Assembly: GCA_015680685.1 (NCBI GenBank)
Contig: MNCI01006542.1
Location: 165,632 to 229,631, forward strand
DNA from: Gnetum montanum
Taxonomy: Eukaryota; Streptophyta; Gnetopsida; Gnetales; Gnetaceae
Length of the DNA: 64,000 bases
Direction: 5' to 3'
A program made the translations under genes and the position numbers. Every line of letters starts with the position of its first letter. Position 1 is the stretch's first letter. Below the pieces are notes generated by a model. The model had not been told where the DNA came from, made no database searches, and worked only from the letters and a program-made list of their open reading frames with translations. Shown piece by piece: positions 56,646-64,000 of the stretch.

Positions 56646-58893
56646 CCATAAGGACCTTCATGAGCATCCTAGAAAACACATAGTTGATTACCATTAGGGA
56701 CACACCATTGAACCAGGCCATTGGCACACACCTTGTAGACATGTCCATTGATCTCCATGAAGCATTTCACCTAGTGAAGAAACTATTGTTTCTTCCAATA
56801 GATCAACACTTGTGACATCTCTTTAGTAATAAAATAGGTGAGAATGCCATCATACCATTTAGGTTCATTAGGCAATTGTTTAATTATAGCTCTATCAAAG
56901 AGAAGTTTATTAGGAAACATATGAAATAATGGATTCTCCTCCTCTTTATTGTCCCATTGTAACCAAGACAAGTGGTCAGCAACCACATTCTCAAAACCTT
57001 TCCAATCTACCATTGTAAGATCAAATTCCTATAAGATCATGAGCCACCATATGACATAGGAACTTACTATTGGCTTTTCCATTAGGAAGAAAATGGCACT
57101 ATTGTCTATGTGCACAAACACTTTGTATCTAAGCACATAGTGCCTGAACTTCTCTAGAGCAAACACCACTACCATCAATTCTTTTTCTGTGGTGATGTAG
57201 TTCAATTCTGCACCCATAATGCTTTGACTTGCATAATGGATGTAATATGCATGTTTCTTGTCATCCATATGCATAAGCATAGCTCCCAAGGCATAATTTG
57301 ATGCATCTGTCATGACATGAAATGGTCTAGACCAATCAGGTGCTTGTAGAATTGGAGTTTCTACAAGTTTCTCCTTCAATTGTTGGAATGTTTTTTCAAA
57401 TTCATTGGTCCAAAAAAATGGAGTATCTTTCTTTGTTAGCTCAACCAACTACTTTGCAATCTTAGAGAAATTATTTATGAATCATCAATAGTAGCCAATA
57501 TGTCCAAGGAATGACCAAACATCTTCGATAATTTCTGATTGGTAGGTTATTCCTTGGATAACCCTTATTTTCTTAGGATCTACCTCAATTTCTGCTTGTG
57601 AGATTTGATGCCCTAATACAATGCCTTCCTGGATCATCAGATGGTTCTTTTATCAGTTGAGTTGCAAATTTGTTTCAATGCATCATTTTAATACTTACTC
57701 AAGGTGGTCTAAGGCTTGCTCAAATGTAACTCAATAAATGGAAAATCATCTATGAATACCTCCACACCGCTACTAATTTACTGTTGAAAAATGCTTAGGA
57801 CTAGGCATTGAAATGTAGTAGGGGTGTTCCATAGATAAAAAGGCATCTTATGATTTGCAAAAGTCCCCCAAGGACTCATGAATGTTTTTTTAGCCTAGTT
57901 CTTTGGCATGATCTGGATTTGGTTATAGCCACTATAACCATCTAGGAAACTATAGTAGCAATGCCCAGAGATTGTGTCTAATATCTAATCAACAAATGGA
58001 AATGGAAAATGGTCCTTGATTTTTGCCATATTCAATAGCCAAAAATCAATGTAGACCCACCATTTACCACCGTTCATAGGCACAATCACAAGTGGACTAA
58101 CTCACTTACTATCTACAATGGGATAGATGAACCCTACCTTGAGGAGTTGTCTAATTTCCTCCTTGATGATCTACTTTAGTTTGGGGTTTAATCATCTTTG
58201 TGGCTATCTCTTTGGCTTTAAGACTAAGTTGATGTAGATGCAATGTTGTATTATCCTAGGATCAATCCCTATGAGTTTAGGACATGACCAGGTAAAGGCT
58301 ACTAACCATTTTTCAACCACTTTTAACAGCATCTACTTTTGTTCTAGAGCAATACTGGCATTGATTATTACTAGTTTTCCATTTTTTAAGAATACATATT
58401 TCATGTTAGTAGGTAGATTTTTTAGTTCAAGGGGATTTTTTTGAAATTTTTAGGAATTTCCAACTCTCTTCAATAGGTATCATCATTTGCATCACTAGAG
58501 AGTTGGTGGTGAAGTTGCTCTAGTTCATCCATGCCTATGACATATGCACATGTTAGGCTCTTAGTCAGTTCCATGCAAAGTGTGCTACTCTCAGAATCAG
58601 TGATTAGCCACTAGATGCCCTCCTATTTTGTGGCTACTGCATACACACCTTTAAATTTTTACTTTTGGTGCACACTACTTGCATGCAAAGATGGATGCAT
58701 GTTTCACTACACAAAGTTTCTGCACACAATTATACACTATATCGCTATATGTGATGCATGGAACTCACTTCTTCTCAATCTTTCTAAATACATTTTCTTT
58801 ACATATTTCCAAGGAAATATCTCTGATGTCCATTCTTACATCAATGGTGCTTAGCCATGTTCTTCCCATGATGATTGGGAACTCCACTTTACA
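56646..58893 (-). pseudogene. Gypsy pol fragment G: protease, RT, RNase H, start of integrase
   Basis: From 58893 down: EFPIIMGRTWLSTIDVRMDI (protease end, closely like 10361-10854 and 38200-38285), a decayed spacer, RT with LDGYSGYNQIQIMPKN (about 57940) and WGTFANHKMPF (about 57860) and IDDFPFIE where the YxDD motif should be, then RNase H (57448-57029) with VMTDASNYALGAMLMH and YITTEKELMVVVFALEKF, DWKGFENVVADHLSWL (57010), and the integrase H2C2 region ending HEGPYGGHYEGK at 56646. The protease match suggests G is the pol-bearing relative of B, C and D. Both ends are truncated. Confidence 0.8.
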
Positions 58894-59600
58894 GTTCTCT
58901 GTTGGTGACCGTTTGGGACGTGACCGCCAATGAGTGTCCTCAAACAGGATTTAGGTGCCTGCTGGTCTCTGGCAACACCAAGGCCTAGATACCTCCAAAT
59001 AAACTCAGTAGTTAATGTGAGTATGTGTGTGTGTTGTTGCGGCGTGCGGTTGTGTGAAATGTAACAATTGCTTTGTGTGTAAACTACAAATGACTTACTT
59101 TGAAGAGATTCAGCCAACTTTGCCAAGTACTGTGTAAACTATCTTCTTCGGCCAAAAATCGTTACCAGCAACTGCCAACACAGGAGAAGACTCAGCCGCC
59201 GCATTAGGGAACGTCGCCGTGTGTTCCGTAAGGATCTGCAACTGTTGTAACCTCTGCCTCTCAAAAATGCCCTGCAAGTTTTGATGATTATGTGATTTAA
59301 TCCTTATTTCGTAGATTTTTGCTGCCCTCTGTCTGTGATAATTGGTAAACTGTCTGGCTTTCAGAATTTTCGTCCAACATTTGGTGTAGATTCTTCCAAC
59401 ATTTTCATCCACCAGGGTTTTAAAGGCATTTTTCATTGCTGCAGATGAAAACCCAGATTTGTTCGTCGCGCAAGATAGGTGTCCATTCTTCTGAAATCCA
59501 CAAGTGCCTCTGCTGGAATCAATAATATATCCGCTGCGTTCTACCCTAAACTGGCCTCAGTTCTGTCTGGCTTTCTCCATGTAATTACTGTCCAAAACCC
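58894..59600. other. CpG-richer segment with a minus-strand frame and donor-like site
   Basis: Composition changes sharply at 58894. A 108-codon minus frame (59436-59110, starting MKNAFKTLVDENVGRIY) is followed by TTCAAAGTAAGTCAT, a good splice-donor-like site at about 59103. I recognise no domain and a second frame overlaps the end. It could be a host exon, a captured gene fragment, or part of a younger element. Confidence 0.35.
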
Positions 59601-59606
59601 CCTTTA

Positions 59607-59810
59607 ACTTGGCTCAGTGGCAAAAGAAGGGCCTCCCACGCACTCCACGAACTCAGGTTCAGTGTCTACCGAGTCAGCAACATAAATCTGGCCAATGCGT
59701 GGGTGTAGTCCTGAACGACGAGCCAAAGGATTTGCCCCAAAACCACGGCATTCAGTTCTATTTTTCTGATTTCGTTTTTTTTTCTCCGGCAGTGTTAACA
59801 ATGGGCCTTT
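59607..59810 (+). mobile_element. SINE-like element with tRNA-type promoter boxes
   Basis: TGGCTCAGTGGC (59612-59623) fits the pol III A box and GGTTCAGTGTC (about 59656) fits a B box ~40 bp downstream, the spacing of tRNA-derived SINEs. The phrase GTGTAGTCCTGAACGACGA (about 59703) follows, and a T-run is at about 59769-59779. No clear target duplication was found, and similarity to a named SINE could not be tested. Confidence 0.35.
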
Positions 59811-60470
59811 GGACATACATGAATTTGGGTTTTTCTGCAATATAGAAACCTTTACATCCTTTGATAATTTTAAATCTACGGATTCAAAACCAGTTGGTAG
59901 TCCGTTAGGTCCTTCACTTTCTTCCAGCTCTTAGCCAATTTTTGATAATCCATTACCCACGGTGTTGTCTATTTTGCCAATATTAACAGGGAGTATGCTT
60001 TCTTGTGGTAAATAATCACCTCTTTTTTTTTATTTCAATCTTCACTCAAGAAAATAACTTGGCATTTTGATTTACTTTCCAAGAAGGCTTCAACATCAAG
60101 ATTATTTACCAGGCTTGCTTCTCCAAGAATACCCATTAACTCACAATACTAAACTACAAATTTACAACCATGGATTGTGCTAATATTTTAAACAAAATAT
60201 TCCAACTGCTCCATGTAATTGCCAAATGTGCCAACATTTCTGCCCCCTTTTCAAGACTAAAACATACTAAAATTTTCACTAGATTTTTACAACTGAATAG
60301 AAATATTTTTTGAGGAAAATTCCCATTTCACATAAGGTGTGATGGGACAAAAACCTCATTCCTAAGTAAAATCGAATTGTACACAACAAACTATACATTA
60401 TCAAGTCCTTCGTGAGCTATTCTTGGGATGGAAACTGAATTGTGAGGGTTACCCTAGTGGGAATCCTCAT
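59811..60470. other. Stretch with no recognisable gene
   Basis: Mixed composition, no motif, LTR border or RNA gene seen. Confidence 0.4.
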
Positions 60471-60474
60471 CTCT

Positions 60475-60990
60475 CTCACTGTTTCATAGGAAATCTCAGA
60501 TGTGATGAAGGCGTTCCTATTGTTCTCTAGCTTGGTAGACCTCTCATCTTGACCTACATGAGCTTTCTCTTCGGCACTTTTCTCATTTTCTTTTTCAGAT
60601 GAGCTCTTCTGTTCCTCTTCATTAAGTCCTTCAGTTTCCTCTTGGGAGACAAAAGCTTCTCCCCATCCCCATGATGACTCTTCATAAGTCGTTGGCTCTT
60701 TTCTTTTTTCCTCTTCTTTGGAGCAATCTTAATATTGCCCCCAAACATTGGACTCTATATCCAAACCTTTAGTGAGAAAAGAAAATTCATTGGATAACCA
60801 AGCCATAAAAGGACATTCCTTTGGAGCTCCACAAGATCTAGCCTTTAGATAAGCTTTCAATACATGCTCAGGGCAACATCCCATCACATATGGAATAAAA
60901 GGCTTTCTCATTACTCTCTCAAACTCCATTAGCTCTCTATAACCTTCACTACCAAACTTAAATCGAAAGATGATGAAATCTTAAGCAATC
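60475..60990 (-). pseudogene. Unknown frame with acidic C-terminus, downstream of gypsy H
   Basis: The minus frame from about 60985 reads IIFRFKFGSEGYRELMEFER, then a Cys-containing part (YVMGCCPEHVLKAYLKARSC, PFMAWLSNEFSFLTKG), one TAA at about 60731, then a Glu/Lys/Ser-rich tail (EESSWGWGEAF and poly-acidic runs) to about 60475. One stop upstream (TAA at about 60985) may also be decay. I do not recognise it. It lies ~300 bp downstream of the H integrase in the same strand, so it may be an extra 3' frame of H or the site H landed in. Confidence 0.35.
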
Positions 60991-61298
60991 TAACCCTCCT
61001 TTTATAGGTGCTAAAATGTTTAACTTCCATCCAAGTGTCTTCAACCAAGCTTCCTTCTTTCTAGGCATTCAAACCATTTGTCACAATCCTCACTAAGTGG
61101 TGGGTGAGTCACCTTCCCCACTTGTCAAACTTGTAGAATTCCACTTGTTTCACTTGTAGGCTTCCACTTGCCCCATTTGAAGGAAAGATAATGTTTCAAA
61201 TATAAATAAAGCATAATTAAATATAATAATGGACACTATAATCCTAGTAATATTTACATAATACTATATACATATATTATTTTTGTGTAATGACATCT

Positions 61299-62309
61299 TC
61301 AAGTTGTATGCAATTGTCCCAAATAATGTTTTATATGCAAAACATTATATGGAAATTGCAATTCCATGCCATCCAAGGTTGATAATTTGTAAGTATCCTC
61401 TGACAATTGCTTTGTAATTTGAAAGGGACCAATCCATGTCGGTGTAAACTTATTTGGTTTCTTCATATTCCATAACAGGACAAGGTCTCCTATCTTGAAA
61501 GTTCTTTTCAAAGCCTTTCTATCAAACCATCTTTTAACTTGAGAGGTATTCTGTAACAAATTATCCCTTGCTTTATCTACTTCAGCTTCTCTTTTAATAA
61601 GCAAAGTCATGAAACTTCTATCTTTATCAGTCCTTTCACTATATCTTTGTACAAATTCAGAAGCTGAGCTTATAATCTTGTTTGTAATTCTTGCTGGCAA
61701 ACCATAGACTAAGTTATATGGTGATGTCCCAATAGCTTTCTTGAATCTGATTCGATCTGACCATAATGCGGATTGTAGATAATCGATCCAATTTCCTGGA
61801 TTCCCGTCCATCGATTTCTTGATATAAGTGATAAGCTTTTTATTGGTAGATTCTGCTAGGCCATTTCCTTGAGGATAATAATTTGATGAGGAAAATATGA
61901 AAATGGATTTTGCAGATGCCCACCCGATAAGCTCTTCGAATTTGAAAGTGGATCCATTGTCTGACACTAACACTTCAGGTACACCAAATCTACTTAGAAT
62001 GTGGTCTTCTAGAAACTTAATCACGTCGGATGTTGAACTTCCTCTTAGAGCCTTTTCTTCAGACCATTTACTGAAATAATCAGTAGTTGTGATAATAAAC
62101 TTGTGTCTAGCTCTTGAAGGAGTAATTGTACCAATAAAATCCAAACCCCATTGTTGAAATGATCTATCTGCAACTACTGGCTTTAAAGAGGCTCTAGCCC
62201 TTTTAATCTTGGGCCCATGAATTTGACATTTATAGCATTTTTGAATCTTTGAACTAATGTCTTGATACATGAAAGGCCAGTAATAACGATATCGAAGTAT
62301 ATGTTGCAT
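61299..62309 (-). CDS. Integrase of gypsy element H (336 codons open)
   Basis: From the N-terminus: RYYWPFMYQDISSKIQKCYK and CQIHG (zinc-binding H2C2 domain, first part in the preceding frame); the core with GLDFIG (first Asp), VSDNGSTF (second Asp) and YPQGNGLAESTNKK (Glu), so all three catalytic DDE residues are kept; then the GTSPYNLVYG segment and the C-terminal GDLVLLWNMKKPNKFTPTWI with GPF, ending LHIKHYLGQLHTT. It would join element DNA to the genome. A frameshift near 62300 separates it from the upstream RNase H frame, so the polyprotein is broken here. Confidence 0.85.
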   Translation of the reverse strand: MQHILRYRYYWPFMYQDISSKIQKCYKCQIHGPKIKRARASLKPVVADRSFQQWGLDFIGTITPSRARHKFIITTTDYFSKWSEEKALRGSSTSDVIKFLEDHILSRFGVPEVLVSDNGSTFKFEELIGWASAKSIFIFSSSNYYPQGNGLAESTNKKLITYIKKSMDGNPGNWIDYLQSALWSDRIRFKKAIGTSPYNLVYGLPARITNKIISSASEFVQRYSERTDKDRSFMTLLIKREAEVDKARDNLLQNTSQVKRWFDRKALKRTFKIGDLVLLWNMKKPNKFTPTWIGPFQITKQLSEDTYKLSTLDGMELQFPYNVLHIKHYLGQLHTT

Positions 62310-64000
62310 AGTTGATTTAGGGATTCATAAAATAGATTCAAATGATCATGGAATTGTTCCAAGATGAAACTAATTTGATCATTATGAACACATTCCAATA
62401 AAACTCCCTGAAAATCCTTTCGATATAATATACCATCTTTAACAACAAATCTTCCTGCTCTTTTGAAGAAAGCTCTCTTACGACTTGCAATTAAATTATT
62501 TGGGATTTTTCTTGTACTAAGAAATTTGAAAATCTCATCATACCAATTCTCTTCATGGGTGTCAAGTGTACACACTTCAATTTCTCTAGTTATTAACTTA
62601 GCTAGTCCCATTCCCTTAATTGTCTTGCATATTTCCAATGAAAATCTGAAACTCTGCAACTTAATAAGCCATTTTCCTCTTTTCAATCCAATCTCATTTT
62701 AGGATAAGAATTTCTTGACTACAGGTTCAATTAGCATAATGTGAACTAATGAACTTTCCAAATAATATTTAAAATGTTGAAGTGCTTTGATGACTGCGAA
62801 AGCTTGTTTCTCTAAGTCTGAATAATTTAACTCTGAACCTTTCAACTAATACCCAAAAATTTCAATTGGTTCATCTTGAGCTTCATTATCCTTTTGTGTT
62901 AGAACAGCAGTGATAGAATCATTTGAAGCAAATGAGTATAACCAAAAATCTTCTTTAAGCCTAGGCTTTACCAAATACAGAGCCTCTTGTATAGCCTTTT
63001 TGATTTCTGATAAATCTCTTTCTGATTCTGGTGTTTTCTCTTCTTGAAAATCCTTTTTTAGCATATGCATCAAAGGTTTAGTGATTTCGGTAAACCCGGG
63101 GATGAACTTTTTTACAAATTTTATCTTCCCAAAGAAAGATCTAAGAGATTTCTTACTTGTGGGATGCTCAATATTCTGTACTACTTGGATTCGGGAATTA
63201 TCTATGGTAATTCCTTCTTGACATATCATGTGTCCTAATAAACTTCTGAATTTAACCCCAAAAGATACACTTCTTAGGATTTAATGAAATATCAAACTCA
63301 CAACATCTGTCAAAAACTTGCTGGAGATGATTAATATGATCTTCTTTTTTCTTTGAAAATATTATAATATCATCCAAATAAACCACCACGAATTTTCCTA
63401 ATAAATCCTTGAATGCTAAATCCATTGCTCTTTAAAAAGTAGCTCTAAAATTTGACAATCCAAATGGCATTCTTTGGTAGGCAAAAGTTCCCCATTTGGT
63501 GATAAATGATGTTTTATATCTATCATTCTTATCTACGGTGATTTGATTATAACCTGAGAAACCGTCTAAGAAAGAATATGCTTGACAACCTGAGACTTTA
63601 ATCAGCATCTCATCAATTCTCGGAAGCGGATACTTATCCTTTTTTGAAGCATCATTCAGATTTCTAAAGTCTACACAAAGTCTAATATCATCATTTTTCT
63701 TTCTCACTGGAATAAGGTTAGCAAGCCATGTCAAATATCGTACTAGATATATGATTTGTGCTTGCAACAACTTCTTGATTTCAGCTTCCATAGCTGGTTC
63801 AAATGATGGATTAAATTTCCTTTATTTTTGCTTGACTGTTTTGCAACCTTTTATTAAAGGAATCTTATGTGTCATCACATCTTGTCTAAAAGCTTTAAGA
63901 TCATCATAGGACCAAGAAAAATTGTCCAAATTATCCTTAGACATGACAACAAGTCTCTCTTGAAATTTGAATCTCTTTCCTTTGTAACATTCAACATCTT
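62310..64000 (-). pseudogene. Reverse transcriptase and RNase H of gypsy H (partial)
   Basis: SWSYDDLKAF near 63900 marks the lead-in to RT. The RT core (63791-63432) has PVRKKNDDIRLCVDFRNLN, FLDGFSGYNQI and TFAYQRMPFGLSN. After one TAA (about 63433) comes VVVYLDDIIIFSKK (catalytic YLDD, about 63375). The connection (63229-62990) has KSLRSFFGKIKFVKKFIPGF. RNase H shows YSFASNDSITAVLTQKDN, where the first catalytic Asp is Asn-flanked, and ELNYSDLEKQAFAVIKALQH (about 62830). A few stops and a frameshift only. Confidence 0.85.

Larger units (their letters stand above)
61299..64000 (-). mobile_element. Gypsy element H pol, running off the right edge
   Basis: Minus order from the edge: RT, connection, RNase H, integrase. 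The frames are much less decayed than in A, D, E, F and G. No LTR was identified downstream of 61299 within the window, and gag/protease/5' LTR lie outside it. No chromodomain is visible after the integrase core. Confidence 0.85.

Noticed and set aside
1-64000. CRISPR arrays, bacterial operons, rRNA or canonical tRNA genes
   Set aside because: The tandem repeats lack uniform repeat/spacer structure, all coding remnants are plant retrotransposon or plant gene fragments, and no complete tRNA cloverleaf was seen; the A/B-box pair at 59612 lacks one.

Overview
This window reads as intergenic DNA from a large plant nuclear genome, AT-rich and almost entirely made of decayed LTR retrotransposons. 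A gymnosperm is my best guess. It rests on old elements left in place and worn by point mutation, SIRE-like copia and Athila-primed gypsy elements, and a broken terpene synthase gene; none of these proves the taxon. I see no intact, confidently identified host gene. Most element reading frames are broken by in-frame TAG/TAA/TGA codons, often where Trp or Gln is expected, as C-to-T decay of methylated DNA would leave them.

Layout. Positions 1-4085 hold the 5' half of a minus-strand gypsy element (A). Positions 4096-7409 hold an RNase H scrap, a ~300-bp tandem repeat and the 3' internal end of another gypsy element. Positions 7410-13923 hold an LTR-PBS-gag block, a 59-N assembly gap, then a protease-spacer-LTR block of a different subfamily. 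Positions 14498-15271 are a LINE 3' end with a poly(A) tail. Positions 15370-18930 hold two GC-richer islands, a weak small-gene candidate and several repeats. Positions ~19 kb to ~46 kb are a nest of insertions: a SIRE-like copia element (E, minus) is split by gypsy element D (plus, 24884-43976), which is split by gypsy element C (minus, 27637-37162, TSD AAGTG), whose 3' LTR is split by a solo LTR (28112-29023, TSD CTAAG). C's other LTR preserves the empty site of that last insertion. A second solo LTR (19123-20014) lies at the 3' side of E. Positions 46560-47670 carry a terpene-synthase pseudogene. A 1.7-kb mini LTR element with three LTR copies (TSD ACATT) follows. After a ~280-bp x3 tandem repeat come a 5'-truncated copia (F), an abutting gypsy pol fragment (G), a CpG-richer segment with a SINE-like head, and a gypsy pol (H) with an uninterrupted integrase that runs off the right edge.

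The most interesting system is the gypsy family represented by A, B, C, D and perhaps G. C and D have LTRs, an Athila-type primer site, gag (D also a protease) and no RT, RNase H or integrase. In their place is a long second reading frame (ORF2, ~930 codons in C) that is recognisably homologous between the two. Upstream of ORF2 in both is a conserved non-coding spacer. It contains (i) a hairpin with a compensatory base-pair change, present in a third form in B, and (ii) a palindrome plus TATATATA that looks like an internal promoter. The palindrome matches the one in the same element's own LTR: GATATCGCGTACGCGATATC-like in C, ATCATAGCTATGAT in D. The model is a Gag-plus-ORF2 non-autonomous element with two transcription units, mobilised in trans by pol-bearing relatives such as G.
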